From Plotosus lineatus (Eukaryota > Chordata > Actinopteri > Siluriformes > Plotosidae), in assembly GCA_024760905.1 (NCBI GenBank), contig CM045735.1, positions 12,424,749-12,488,748 on the forward strand: DNA of 64,000 bases, read 5' to 3'. Positions 33,656-48,665 of this stretch are shown here, in pieces (positions within the stretch are counted from its first letter, which is position 1; each line of letters starts with the position of its first letter). A model generated the notes under the pieces. That model saw only the letters and a list, made by a program, of their open reading frames with translations, had not been told where the DNA came from and did no database searches. The position numbers and the translations under genes were made by a program.

Positions 33656-36470
33656 ACCTGCTGATGATCTAAGCATATACAAGCTCACAGGACAAGTGCA
33701 GTGAAGTTAGTGTCATAGCTTGGGTTTTCATGGCTGCATCTGGAATGGCCTCTTCAATCATTATTGATCATATAAATTATGAGTCTTGCGGCAGAATGAA
33801 TTCAGTAGTCAATAGAAATGTTCTGTCTGCTTGTTTGAATCAGGTCTAATTGGGAGGAACCGTGTTGTGCAACAACACAATGATCAAAAACCACCTTGCT
33901 AGTACAGCAGATGGGGTGAAATGGAAGGCTTTTGACTGACCAAGTCAATCACCAGGTTATACCCCAGTTTAATAATACTTCTCATTAATTCACTTTCCTG
34001 TTGTCTTTATCAAAATTCATCAATTTTTTTTAGATTAAAGCATAAAGACACCATGCAATGGCCTGGTGAGCTGTCCAGGCTGTCCAAGCACCTCAAGCTA
34101 ATTGGCCTTTCCAAACTGCCCCAGCTGTGAATGTTAGTGTGAATGGTTGTGAGTATGTTGGCCTTGAGCTGTTCTGGGTGTACTCCACCTTTGCTTAGAG
34201 TTGGCAGAGATAGGCTTCAACTTCCCAGAAACTCTAATAGTAGAATTATGTGGTTTGGCAAATGAGTAAGATGAGTGTTTAAATTGTTTTTTATTGGATT
34301 ATTAATATTTGTAATGTGGGTAACTAAGCAACCAATCAGACAAAGGAACAATGTTAATTCAACATTTGGTGTTGATATTCATCGAAATGATGTAGTCACA
34401 TTTATTGTTGTCTTGCATTATCATCATTCACAGCTGTGGAAAAGCAACTTGAACTAGAAAGCCAAGTATAATTGGCTCCAATACTGTGAACATTTTTGTT
34501 TTGGTTTTGCTTTTTGTTTTGGTTTGTTTTTATTTTTGAATGTGCAGTGGAAAATATGACGATATTCAGAATTGCATAAGCACACCACACTGAAATGATA
34601 ATGCAGTTGATGGAAAATTAACCAGAGCCCCAAGTTCTTGTGCTTAAATGTTCTTTGGGGAAAAATACACTTACAGTTCATAAACCTTTGGGCAATTAAA
34701 AAAATGCTAAATGTTTCTGGCAGCCAGGGAACTGTTTTCTGGACCATAGTTGTCCCATGACCCTCATTAATTTATGTCCACATTATTCAGGGCCCTTCCA
34801 GCCAGGAAATCTCCAGCTGAGGAATCAGAGGCAAGGGAACACTTACTACAGCCTAATACTTTATATACTAAAAAAACACGAAATGTCCATCCAAACATCG
34901 CTCAGCAAAACAATTCTTTCAGTGACTCAGATTTATATACAACGTAGTGGCTCAGGATCTGATTGACAGAACCCAGGTGGGTTGTTTTACTCATACTGGC
35001 TGGAGACAAGCGGTGACACATGTTGCTTGTGTTTCTTACTGCTTCAGAGATGAATTTGGAATTTGGGCCTGAGATCAGGAATTTCAATCCTTTGGGGTTT
35101 AGATGGAGAAAAGGCGGGAGAAGGGTGGCAAATGGAAAGTGTGTGGGCCGTCTTAAGTTGATTTTATCTCACACTCTGGGAGTGGGTCCACCGGCCTGCC
35201 TCACTCTGAACTATTCAGACCTTACTGGAAGCGCCCTGTTTGTTACTGTATGACTTTGGAGGAGCACGAAAGAGCAAATCACAGATTCACAGGAGCAGAA
35301 ATTCTTAAGAGACACATGTAAAGAGTCTTGAACAGAGTGAGTAGTTCATTCTTATTGGTTTTGTGTTCTGCAAATTATTAGCAAAATGAATACACTTTGT
35401 TTTCTGAATAATGCAGGGGTTTATTTTGAAGAAATAAGTGGAATAAATAGCAGTTGCTATGCAATAACAAACATTTAATTAATATCAGATAGAGATTTGC
35501 ATCATCCTGGGTAACACTGAGAATCTCACAGTATCTGCAGTTGTTATCTAAGGCTGACTCTCTTTCAGTCATATAGTCATTGTGAACTAAAATAGACTGT
35601 GATTTTATGATAGACAGTTACAGGATCAGAATGAATGTACCAGAGATTAGACCATGATAACGGGTGATTTTTTTTTCTTTTTCTTTCTTTTCTCTTCTGT
35701 TTTTTTTTTTTTTTTTTTGAGGGGTGGGGTGGGGGGTGCGCCCATTCAGCCGCAAAAGAATGTGAAAGCTTGGCATTGATATGAGGTGAATATAATGGGG
35801 TTGGATCCAGGGCTTTCAGACAAACCTTAGGCAAACCATATTTTTATGGAGCACACTGTGTTCAGGGGTATTGTCATGCTGGGACAGGTTTGGTCAAGAC
35901 CCTTTGCTTACAGTAAAGAGAAAATCAATTAGGTTTTATGTTCCCACTACATTCATAGTGCTGACGTAGTTTGCAAATTTTTTCCAAAAGTATATTCTCA
36001 AAAAAAATAAGATTCTATGATGAAAATTTAAGGTCCTGGGTTTCAATCCTGTCCTCTGACAGGTCATTGTGTCTCATCCGGACACCCCGGGTTCCTTCCA
36101 CTGTCCAAAGACATGCATAATAGACTAACTGTCTGTTTCAAATTGTCCATGGTGTAAGTGAGAATGTGAATATAGTTATGTGCGTGTCACCCTGCAATGG
36201 TCTGGCAAGTTGTTCAGGGTGTACCCCTCCTTCACCCAGTGTCAGTTGAAGTTGTAGGCCTTTCTACCTCAACCCTAGTAGGAGTAGCAGTTTGGAAAAC
36301 GAGTGAGTGAGTAAAATTGATGAATACTTTCTAGTTATGTATATTCAATTTTTAATTACAGATTTTGTCACGTAAGCGTATCAGATTTCTTGGACTTTTG
36401 AGAGTGACTTTGGCCAGGGTCAGACTTCAGCATTTATTTCTTCATGATAAGAACATGTTTTGATAACCTT
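33640..36470. other. Intergenic stretch without a recognised gene
   Basis: It contains only a degraded SINE tail (34060-34230), poly-T tracts at 35670-35720 and part of a degraded family B SINE (36020-36310). Translations show nothing exon-like. Confidence 0.45.
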
Positions 36471-36474
36471 ACCT

Positions 36475-37190
36475 TACCTTAATTCCCCCAGTGCCAGGAG
36501 GCACATAAGGCTTGGACATCACTCCTCCATTGGGGTCGATTTGCAGCTGCGTGGCGTGCCGAGTTCCACGAGGTCCAGCCTGCAGTGGTTCTCTCCATCT
36601 CAACCATTCTTCGCCAAGTTGTTTTTGGGTGGCCTCTCTTCCTTTGTCCTTCTGGTGCCCACTCTAGAGCCACAGTACAGTCAGCCAGTGGGTCCTTTCT
36701 CAGGACATGGCCGATCCAGTTCCATCTCCGTCTTCTCACCTTCTTGCTGATCTTCTCTGCCCTTGCCATCTCAAGGATTGTCTGGTTGGAAATGTGCTAT
36801 TGCCATCTGATCTTGAAGATCCTCCTCAGACACTTGCTCTGGAAGGTGTCTAGTTTTCCGTCCTCTCCTTTTGTAAGCTTCCAGGTCTCACATCCATACG
36901 GTAGCACTGACAGTACTAGGCCCTTAAAAAGTGAAGTTTTTGTCCTTCTGCTGATGTCTCTGGCTTGCCAGATTCTCAAGAGTCGTTGGAATTGGGCGTT
37001 TGCCAGGGCCACTCTCTTTCTGATGTCTGCTGAGCTTCCACCATCCTTGGCCACATTAGTTCCTAGATATGTGAAACTCTCCACCTTCTCTACTTCTCAA
37101 TCTCTGACTTTCAATTTTTCTTCACTCCTGCTGTTGACTTTCATGACTTTGCACTTTCTGTCATTCATTATGTTTTGATAAATTATTATT
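36475..37190 (-). mobile_element. LINE fragment, I/Nimb-like reverse transcriptase C-terminus
   Basis: The minus strand reads ESFTYLGTNVAKDGGSSADI, LVLSVLPYGCETWKLTK and FQSKCLRRIFKIRWQ (36797-37084). It then reads RRRRWNWIGHVLRKDPLADC, KTTWRRMVEMER and NRPQWRSDVQALC (36479-36769) in another frame. This is the thumb and tail of a LINE reverse transcriptase; the family is inferred. Confidence 0.68.
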
Positions 37191-37224
37191 TCAAATAGAT
37201 AACGACATTATGTTGATCATTTTT

Positions 37225-37590
37225 TTGCCCTGAGATGGAGCATAGTGCCATAGTTGTTAGGATGTCCACCTTTCAGCAGGGAACCCACAGGTTTGGGTCC
37301 TGGGTTCTGGAATTTCTGTGTGAAGTTTGCATGCTTACGCTGTGCATGTGTGGGGTTCCTCTAGGTACTCCAGTATCCTCCAGAAGTCTAAAGATATACA
37401 AATTAGGTTAACTTGTTGTTCCATATTGTACCTACATGTAAGTGTGAATGGTTGTGAATGTTCATTCTTTGAGATGAGCTAATGAGGTGTTCAGGTGCAT
37501 CTTGCCTTCACCCAGTGTTGGATGAGATAGGCAACAGCCTCCCCTTGACTCTGGTAGGATTAAGTGGTTTGAGTGAAATGGGTGAGTGAG
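37225..37590 (+). mobile_element. Degraded SINE family B
   Basis: ATAGTGCCATAGTTGTTAGG head and the GTGTGAATGGTTGTGAATG and GATTAAGTGG tail blocks are recognisable but diverged. From 37590 to 38330 nothing was recognised. Confidence 0.5.
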
Positions 37591-38335
37591 TAAGCCCTGA
37601 GCATTTGAAAATTTAAATATCTCAGATAATATTTTAGATAATCAACAGAAATATGGAACACAAGTTACTTGGATCATATTCTTTACATTTATGCTTATGA
37701 CTGAATAATCGATGCTTTTTACTTTGGTGGGGTTTTCCCCAATGGAAAGACATACTAGTATGTGCACTGTTGGAACCTTCAATACACCATTAAAGCACTG
37801 ATTAACTGCTCATGCTAAGTTCCTGAAACATGCAGCAGGGCTTTACTCTAAAATACCTGGCATTTGGTGGAATTCACATGGGCGTCAAAATTCAAGTGCT
37901 CACAGAGCACCAGCCATGAAAAGCCCCAAAGATTAAATAATAACCCACCACCAATTTTTACCAAGTTATTCCACAGGGACTTAATTTTTGGTACACAGCC
38001 CTAATTGCTGTAAAAACACTATATAAGGTTAACACTGCACATGCAATCTCATGAATGATGCCAATAGTTCTCGAGTTATCTCAAGCATGGGTATGAAAAA
38101 ATAATGAACATAAATTGAAAGCTAAACGAGCAACAACAGCATGGAATTTTCCAAACATCAATTCTGTCTTTTCCCAAAACCGAGCTGTTGACATTTGAAC
38201 CCAGGGTACTGAATACTATTGTGCAACTCTGTGATTTTAGGAACACAGCCTCAGTGTGATTATTTCCTTGCAATGCCGGCCAGAGCGTATGTTCCAGCAC
38301 AAACATCTGGAGCAGCTGGTAGAATGTGCCCTCAT

Positions 38336-38580
<245 letters not shown>

Positions 38581-38816
38581 TATAAAACGAAAATGTCATT
38601 AGTATTTCCCACATCATCATGCATAGTGTGTCACAGTAGTGATTGACTGCAAGTATAGTATTTGTCCACATTTGTGGCAAAGTGTTTATCGTGCGCATAG
38701 CTTTCAGCATGTCCTGAGTTTCTACGGGGCATTTTTTATTTCACCTCCAGTCTAAATAATTTACATCATCTGCAGGTGTGTTACATTTGGAATGACTATT
38801 AGTGTTGCTTGTTTCA

Positions 38817-38817
<1 letters not shown>

Positions 38818-38854
<37 letters not shown>
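38818..38854. repeat. (CT)n tract upstream of efemp2
   Basis: About 18 CT units, 114 bp before the efemp2 ATG. It may lie in the promoter or 5' UTR, but no transcript data are available. Confidence 0.88.
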
Positions 38855-38859
<5 letters not shown>

Positions 38860-38967
38860 GTTCAGTTTCTCCTGCAATTTTTGTGAGGAAATTTGACTGA
38901 TCAGTATCCATGTAAACGAGTCTACACATCTGCTTCTACATCAATCTGTGCATGAGTGTGTGTTAAT

Positions 38968-41900
38968 ATGAAGGGCTTATGCTATGTGTTTTTGTATGTA
39001 ACACTGTCTCTGACGAACTGTCAGTCACCTGTGGAGACCGAGACTTACACGGTAAGAACCAAAATTGTCTTCATTTTCTTTTAGTTGTAAGGATGCGATC
39101 TACTGTCCCCTCTTTGTTACTACCATTTATAATCCATTTAATGGGAAAAACTGTGTATAGGACTTAATCTGGTATTTAATGGAGGTGAGTTATATTATTG
39201 CACATACAGCAATACATGTTTTTCTGGCATTATTAAGTGCACTAATTTCTTGATTGCCATTTTTGGCATCAAAGCAAAATGAAAAATTGTTTTTTTTTTT
39301 GGCTAGAATGCATTGAGTTTCATAAGAGTTTTTCCCATTGAAGTGTTCTATATTTTGTAATGTTATGGCATGAAACCCTTCATTCGTCATTTAACGAGCT
39401 GTTTAATCCTACTAGGATGACAAAGAGGTTAGTGCCTGCCTCAGTAGGCATTGAGCAAAGGTATAGTCCACCCTGAACAGCTTGCCAGACCATTACAAGT
39501 TATTACTCAGATCTGAAAAAAACATGAAGATTATGATTATATAAGTTTTAATGCTTCCCACATGTCTGAGCCAACATTGGTGTGAAGCTGGCACAGGTGG
39601 CATTCAGTGGGTAGTGGCATATGACATGGGAATTAAACAAAATCAGATGTGGCAAAGGTGACACTGACTGTAATGTGGTAAACAAAGTGTGGGCTGGTGA
39701 CTGAGAACATTATTTGGCTTACATGTCAAAATAGAGCTCAGGGCCACCTCGGTGTTGCCAGTCTTATCCCACAGTCAATGTTATTTATGATATTTTGGGT
39801 AATGCCTTTTTTTCACACAGTCAGCTGTTTAAGAAGCTCAATTGGTTTGAATTCCTTCAATGCCTTTGCTCATCTGGTACCTTTGTTTGCAGTTTGATTG
39901 ATTCACATTCACTTCATAGTTTAATTGGACTTCTGTGCAGTTGGAGAAAACAAACGTTTTGGTCAGTGACATCATTATTTCATTTTTATTTATCAAATTA
40001 TTTATTGGTGGGGTGGTGAAAAAATTTCTTTTCAGTCTGGGTTAAACTCGTCTGAAATCTGGAACCAGCTCTTAAATAATAGGTGACCCATCATAGGGCT
40101 AGAAAAGGCCCAGTTTTGGTCAGAGGTTATGGTTTTGACATGGTACACCTAATGACAACCAGACAGCCAGCTCTTTTGGGGGGACACCGACGAGTTCCCA
40201 GACAAGCCAAGAGACATAGTCCCTCCAGCATGTTCTAAGTCGACCCCGGGGTCTCTTACTGGTTGGACATGCCTGAAATACAATACCAGGGAGGTGTCCG
40301 GGAGGCATTCTGACGACATGCCCAAGCCACCTCAACTGGCCCCTCTCAATGCGGAGGAGCATTAGTTCTATTCCGAGCTCTCCCCAGATGGTTGAGTTTC
40401 TAACCCTATGTCTCAGGGAGAGCCCCGCCACCTGGCGAAGGAAACTCATTTCAACTGCTTGTATCCACAATCTTGTTCTTTCAGTCATTACCCAAAGCTC
40501 GTGACCATGGGTGAGTTGGAACATAGATCAACTGGTAAATTGAGAGCTTTACCTTGCTCCCTCTTCACCATGATGGACCTGTACAGGCTCCGCTTTACAG
40601 CAGAGGCTGCAGCAATCTGTCTGTTGATCTCCCGCTCTATCCTTCCCTCACTCATGAACAAGACCCCAAGACACTTGAACTCCTCCACTTGGGGCAGGAC
40701 CTCATTCCCGACTCGGAGGGTGCATACACATACTACAAAATATTCATTCATGAAGTCACATACTTCTAATCCATTACTTTTCAACTTTTGCTTGATAGAC
40801 TTTTTTAAGCCTTAAGCTTGACCATACGCATTAATTGGCTTCATTTTTGATTTATTACAATCGTACATCATATTTTCCATATTATACTTGTCATAATGCA
40901 AGCATCTAACCAATATACACTGTATCGTCTAAAAGAATTATGGAATCCCTCCAAAGATCACATTCATGGCATGTCTTTGGTGAAATGTAATTTTTATATA
41001 TATGTGTATATAATTCTTGAATTTAAAAATTTTAACATTTTCTATGATCTTGGAAATATCAATTAAGATTCACCCTAAAACAGCCACAGTTCATGGCATT
41101 TTTTGGTCTTATGGGTTGCTTTTTAAAGAAAAGTGGCAGCTCTCATCAAGCTGGGGGTGGAGCCAATTTTTAAGCTGGGAATATGAAAACTTCCTTTGGA
41201 ACGAGGGGAGTATCGAGAATAAATAAATGGCACCATATTTATCTTATGAGTACCGTATTTGAAAAGTGCCCAGGGCGCATTAAAAATGGGAGTGGGTGGG
41301 CGCTTATTAAAATGTTTACCAGCGGAGTGGAATGTTAAGTGCTTATTAAGGGTCGGTCACACAGTGTTTTACGGCTTAATCACAGCCAAAACCTTTCCAA
41401 AAATGGTTTCCCGTGAAGCTTGAGTTTAAGATGTGCTACAGTCGATTTTTAGACGTGGCAGGACGTAGGGAAAAATTTGAACGGCGCTGGATGTGGAAAA
41501 AAGTTTTGAACTGCTCAAAATTATAGACCGCGGACAACCACGTGGTAAAGATGTGCTAAAGACGTGCAACACACGTGAAACACGTAAAAATTCGTGTTCT
41601 GGCAGTGATAAAAACTTGGGGAGACGTGATAAGATGCAAAAGTTTAAGGGTCGGCCAGAGCACGGCCATTGGGCGGGTGTTACACGTTAGTATCAGGAGA
41701 AATAGCGGCTTATCACTGACAAATGGATTTTTCCATGTACATAGCACGTACATAGCACTACCTAAACCCGTTTATCAACGTCTTGATCATGTTCTAAATA
41801 CGACTGATCACTGCCTAATCACTTCTGTATCACTTCTCATTCACGGCATATAAAATACCGTAATTTTCTGAGACGTCGGCACTTGCAGTCTAGATGTCAA

Positions 41901-42149
41901 GGGGTGAACATAAACCCTCAATACCGTGATGTCCTCATCTTCATGCTCCAACACCAACAGAACCAACTGATACAGGCCCAACATATAAGAGAAGAAGAAG
42001 AAGAAGAAGAAGAAGAAGAAGAAGAAGGAGGGGGTGGTACGGAACATCTGAGTGCGTGACTGGATTGGGAGGAGACTTAAGCTGGGGCTTTATGACCGTC
42101 TCATGAATTAAAACAACTTAAAAAACTAAACTAAAAACTAAAGCGTTAT

Positions 42150-42185
<36 letters not shown>

Positions 42186-45131
42186 GCATGCACGCGTTCT
42201 GCGGGCCACGCCCACAAGACATTAATTCAAAGCGCATTCCCTGCTTGACAAACTCAACTTTAATTTGATTCCTTGAGGGATCGGAATTCCAGATGAGCTG
42301 CATAACGAAGATCCAAGAGCCTTTCAGAACTTTATGAGGATGCCTTCTGCGATTAGGCAGTGCTAGGGCAGTGCTATGGCAGTGGAGTGCCCATTTTACG
42401 TCCGCTCTCAAGACGTGATCAGCAGTGATCCAGATGTGATCAGACCATGATTAGCCGTGGTAACTTGCAGTTTTTTTTCCCACGTTCGAATACGTGTTTT
42501 GACTAAGTTGCCTTACACGTTGCTGGACGTAGTTAGCCGTGCTTAGGCAGTGTTTTAGCAGTGGAACAGCCGCCGACGGCCTTACCACGTCAAAAGCACG
42601 TACAAAGCACGGCGAAGCCAAAATTGACCAAAAGTTATCACTTTTGATCACATCCACCAGATTTTCAGAACTTTTTGTACGTGATTTAGACGTGGAATGC
42701 TGTGTGACCGGGGCTTTACCATCAAGGTGGAAAACATGAATAATAGCAGAACAGTAAAAGAGTTTTACTGATATTTGTGTTATTCATTTTGTGGTATCAA
42801 CCAAACTACTCACATGAATAAAAAAATAAACAGAAAAAACGGCATAATTTAAAAAAAATGACCCCTTACTTTTCCCTCCCGGTGCTGTTCCTTTAAACAC
42901 CAAGTAAAATAGAGCCAATCAACATGAATGTCAATTTTAGCACATGGTGCATTTAATCAGTCAGCACCAACATAAACAAAAGCATATGGTCAGGAATGTC
43001 CTTAAATTTATGAAGTTCGTGAGCAGGAGAATCGGGTGAAAAATCCTCATCATCACTTTCTGATAGGGCCATATCTGGCTCATCGCTCCATTCATTCAGA
43101 GCATCCCATAGTTTTGCTGTAGCAGTTTCTAATGGTTCATCGGTTGTTTGACATTTACCAAGAGAACACAGCAAAATATTTTCCTGTTTTTTAAAGCACA
43201 GCGGAACAATCAAATGTGTTGTTACTGATGAACATTATAGACATTCCTCAGTGGCAGATGGTCTTGAAATACCGTGTAAACTCACTTTTACAGGCAGTGA
43301 ATGCCTCATTTTACAATTACAGAGACGGATCGAATAAAATTGGTAAGTTTGATCTACAATTTTGCTCCCAGTACACATAGGCGACTATTAGTAGTAAGAT
43401 CAAGGTGGTGGTGGTGGGGGGTGGGGCGCTCTTTTTGGAGCAGGGCGCTTATTACGTCGAATACGGTATTTCAGGTCTAGAAATCCTTTTAAAAATGAAA
43501 TGCAAATAAAGAAAATGAAAACAGTGAAAATTTCATATTGGCATGAGTTGATTTCTTCGCTTTGCTGATATCAATATCAGAATCTTAGTCCCTTATTTTA
43601 TAAGGCCAAACATGCTTTTGGCACCATGAGTGTTTTGATGTAACTGTCGATCTTTGCAGCTACAGTATGTCTCAAGTTACATGTGAAAATGTGTCTTGGT
43701 GTGTGTTTCTCTGTCAGGAGTGCACAGATGGCTATGAGTGGGATGCGCAGAACCAACACTGTAAAGGTGGGTGGCAGGTGATTAGAGCAATGCGATACAG
43801 TGATTCAGTGATTTGTCCTCTGATTAGCATGAGATGGTGAGATGTCACAGACTTTCTGCCTTTGCTGCACTTTTTTTGATGTCTGTCTCCAGTATTGCCA
43901 GCATGTTTCAAGCTTTCTATCATCCCTCGTAATTCTGTCCTCAGATATAAACGAGTGCGAGACGATTGCAGAGGCATGCCAGGGGGAGATGAAATGCTTT
44001 AACCATTATGGTGGATATCTGTGTCTTCCTCGTTCTGCCTCTGTCTTCACTGCTGCTGAGCCTTCTGGCCAGTCAGAATTGAGTCTTCCTGGTGTGTCCG
44101 CTGGGGCTTTCAGTCCCTGTCCTGTGGGTTATGAAGCCCAGGGCGAAAGTTGTATAGGTAAGATATGAGTGGAGGAGTGGTTTTCTTTCTGTAATGTGAT
44201 CATGTTTAAAGTAACACCCTAAACCACACTCTAGGAGCTGGAACTAAATGAAAATAAAAATTACATTGCCTTACCTAACCTAGTGGGGCCAGTGGCAAAG
44301 TGGTTAGAGTGGTGCATTCATGATTGGGAGGTTGTGTGTTCAAATCCCAGTTAGACCCCCCCCCACTGTGCTAAGACCCCTGGGCAAGGTTTTGGCCACA
44401 AGTGTGCCTCTGTTCACCCAGCAATATAAATGCCTACCAGTAAAAATGTACTGGGAAGGTAACCTGCGATGGACTAGCATCCCATCCAAGAGGAGTTGAA
44501 CTCCTAGTCACTTCACGCTATGGAAACTGGAAATAAGCACCAGCCCAACGGACTTTACCTACCTACCTACCTAGAGCTAGCATGTTGGCAAACTCACTGT
44601 GTTCACTTTCAGTAACTAACCAACACAAACTCTTGGAATGTTTAATTAGTTATCCTTAGTCCATTCAGGGATATCTGCCAAATGCAGCCGTGAGGCGGGG
44701 CACAAGCCAGTGTTCATCCTCACGCCCATCCCAAGCCCGGATAAATGCAGAGGGTTGTGTCAGGAAGGGCATCCAACGTAAAACATTTGCCAAGCTTGTT
44801 ATGCGGATCATCAATACGGATGTCATACCGGATCGGCTGAGGCCCGGGTTAACAACGACCGCCATCAGTGCAGGCCAAGTCTAAGGCAAATCAGTGATCG
44901 CCTGTTACTTTGTGTTTCAGTTTCTGTGACTTCAGTGCATCGTGGGTTTTTCAAAATATTCATCAAAAAATAAAAAAATAAGGAAATTAAGGAAAAATAG
45001 GGAAAAAAGTGAAGGAAAATGCCACAAAACAAATCCAATTTTGAAAAAAAAAAACCCAAAAAAAAAAAAACAAAAAAAAAAAAAACAACCGAACAAAATT
45101 ACTTACATTTTTCTGTGAGGTGCGCATCTGA

Positions 45132-45164
<33 letters not shown>

Positions 45165-48100
45165 CACGTGCGTCTGTGTGTGTATTTATATTTTGTTTAC
45201 ATCTTATGCATTATTTTTGAATGTTTAATTGTTATTATAAGCATTTATAGCATTGAATATGTATTTATTGATATTATATACATGTACTGTACGTATAGTA
45301 CATCAGTCTTTGGGCGATCCTACTTCGCAGAAATCGGCGGTCACAGGGGGTCTCGGTCCCCATTAACTGCGGAAAGTGAGGGATCCCCGTATATACTACA
45401 CAGGAGCATAATAAATTAGACTTAAACAAGACACATGGTTTATTTTTACATTTTAAAAGCTTGACAATGGTCACGTGCACTTCACGCAATGGTCCCACAC
45501 ACTACATTACGACATCTTTTTAAAGTCATTTGAAGTTTTAGTATATACTGTGCAGAAATATGCCACCTGCTCCAAGTGAGCACAACAAGTGTGCCAATCA
45601 TTTTAATTCAAACATTATCCATGCTGAATGATGTGTTTTAATCATGACATCATCGACCAATTAGATACCACCATTCCCATGTAGTATACATACTAATCAG
45701 GCACAGTGTGATAGTTGTTAGCGTGTCCGTTTTAAAGAAAGAAGGACCTAGGTTTGATTCCTTTGTTACGGTGTTTCTGTGTGCCGTTTACTTGTTCTCC
45801 ATGTGCTTGCATTGGTTTCCGCCAGGCACTTAACAGTCCAAAGTCATGTACATTACGCTTATTGGCTGTTTCAAACTGACCATAGGTGTGAGCATAAGTG
45901 TGAATAGTTGTGTGTGTATTGCCCTGCAGTGGTCTGGCGAGCTGTTCAGGGTGTACCCTGCCTTTGCCCAGTATTAAATAAGATGAATGTAAGCCTGGCT
46001 GAGTACATTATTCAGGAAGGGCATGAGGCCCTGTGTAATATGTATGTATGTAGTACGCCTGTGAAGGGCTTTCTATAAAGTACAGGGATTCCTCACTTTC
46101 CATGGTTAATTGGGACCGAGATCCCAACGCGACCATCGAAATCCGCGAAGTAGGATCACCCCTCCCCCAACACCCCACCGACTGACATATACGCACATGT
46201 ATATGTGTATATAATATCAATATACATATTCAATGCTATAAATGCTTATAATAACAATTAAACGTTAACACAACAACATAATATGTAAATAAAATATAAA
46301 TACACACAGACAGATGGTATTGCATGAGAAGAAGACACACATACATATGTGCGGGCGCGCACACGCAGGTGTGCAGATGCGCATGCACACACAGATGCAA
46401 CAATGTTATAGTTTGATGGGGGATTTTGGGTTGTTTTTTGTTGTGTGTTGATTTAGGTTTTTTTTTTTTTTTTTTGCATAATTGACCTTGTTTTTGTGAC
46501 ATTTTCCTTAACTTTTAGCGTATTCTTCCTTAATTTCCTTATTTTTTTTTTATTCGATGAATATTTATTTATTTATTTATTTTTAAAAACTGCGATGCAC
46601 TGAAGCCGCATGAATTGAAGCGTGAAATAGCGAGGGATCCCTGTATATTGTTTAAAACGCCGTAAAATACAATTGAACCGAATGCAATTGAAATTGAATG
46701 TGATCCTGCATCCAAGTCACTTATTTTCTGCACCTCTTTACATAATCTCATTTAAATCCCACACAAATTTGTGCATATCATTTTACAGACGTGGATGAGT
46801 GTGAACTGAAAATACATAACTGCCAGCCGAGTCAGCACTGCATTAACACCCTCGGAACATACACATGCCAGTGCCCTGATGGCTACAGAAAAATAGGCCA
46901 GGAGTGTGTAGGTGAGATAGATGTATGTCTTTTTCTATTCTCTGCCTAATTCACGTGTGCTGGTCAGTATGAGCATGTGTATTAACTTTTCTCTGTCCTG
47001 CAAGATATCGATGAGTGCATGTCCCGCTACTGTCAGCATCGTTGTGTCAACTATCCTGGTTCTTTCTCCTGCCAGTGTGAGCCAGGCTTCCAGCTGGCAG
47101 GGAACAACCGCTCCTGTGTGGGTGAGTGATTAATTCAACATTAACCACACACGTTTATCCATGAAAAACAACAAATTATTTGCAACTACTGTACGCTTAC
47201 ATGACAAACCTAATTCCAAAACTGTTGGGATACTGTGAATAATTTGTAAATCTCATTAACCCATATTTTATTCCAGAATAAAACATAGAAATCACGTCAA
47301 ATATTTGAACTGAATAAATGTGCCATGTTAAAGTGAAAAAACGTTATTTTGAATTTGATGGCACAGCACATCATAAAAAGTTTACCACTGTATAGCATCC
47401 CCTGTTTTGTCAACACTAGTTTGTAAATGTCTGGGAACCGAATAAACCACTTGCTGGACTTTTAGGAGAATAATCGTATCCCATTTGTTGTTCAACAGTC
47501 CTGTGTCTACGTTTTTTTTTGTTACAGTGTGCCAAAAATGTTTAAACTGGTGAAAAGTATGGACTGCATGCAGGTCAGTTCACTGTGAAACTGATCCACT
47601 AAGATACAGTAAAGTCCTCTGGGCTTTTTACACCCGAGCCATCGTGGCTCATCAGGCTGGTGCTTATCCCCGGTTTCCATAGTGTGATGCAACTAGGAGT
47701 ACATCTCCTCATGGATGGGACGCTAGTCCATCGCAGGTTACTTTCCCAGTATATTTTTACTGGTACCATTTACAGTATACTGCTGGGTGAACAGAGGCAC
47801 ACTTGTGGTTCAGACCTTGCCCAGGGTTCTTAGCACAGTGGGGGTCTAACTGGGATTTGAACACACAAACTCCCGATCATGAGTGCAGCACCATAACCAC
47901 TACACCACTGGCCCCACACTAATATACAGTAGGGCCCCGTTTTTCATGGGGGTTGAGTTCCGGCCCTTCTTGCGGATCAAGAAATTCCGCGAGTTATTTA
48001 CCCGGAAGTAAAATCTATGTATTATATTACATTCGCAAATTATTAACGCAGACGTAAAACCCTATGTGTGATATTACATGTGCTAAAATATACTTCTTAA

Positions 48101-48234
48101 ACACGTTCTATAGACATTCTTCCTCACTAATACAGTATAATGCAGTAAAATATAGTAATGATTAAGAAAAACTTTTGAATTTTGTACTGTGATAATATTT
48201 ATTGATTATAAAATATATAAACAGTATACAGTAT

Positions 48235-48301
<67 letters not shown>

Positions 48302-48591
48302 GAGGATTTTCTGAGTAGATCCTTCCGTAGGAGAGTGCTCAATACTTTTTGGTAGAGCAAATAAACAAAAGGACAGGACAAAGGCTTTCTATTTAAACTC
48401 CATTTATCACTACAGATCTGTTTCGAGGGGTGGTGAAACCATCCCCTCTCTTCAGGTGATTACAGAAGATTCTTACAGATTCTTACAGATTCTTCTGTAA
48501 TCACCTGAAGAGAGGGGATGGTTTCACCACCCCTCGAAACAGATCTGTAGTGATAAATGGAGTTTAAATAGAAAGCCTTTGTCCTGTCCTT

Positions 48592-48665
<74 letters not shown>

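Larger units (their letters stand above)
48301..48594. mobile_element. Inverted pair of hammerhead-bearing units between (TA)n tracts (locus B)
   Basis: Same architecture as locus A: the far end (TTTCTGAGTAGATCC) abuts (TA)n at 48279-48301 and the other arm ends at (TA)n from 48594. It lies inside a Tigger-like transposon, so it is younger than that element. Confidence 0.65.

Noticed and set aside
35020..35253. 77-codon plus-strand frame
   Set aside because: There are no recognisable domains, splice sites or start context.
42953..43213. Acidic 86-residue frame as a host exon
   Set aside because: It lies inside a TIR element and is more likely a transposase remnant, though the family is unproven.
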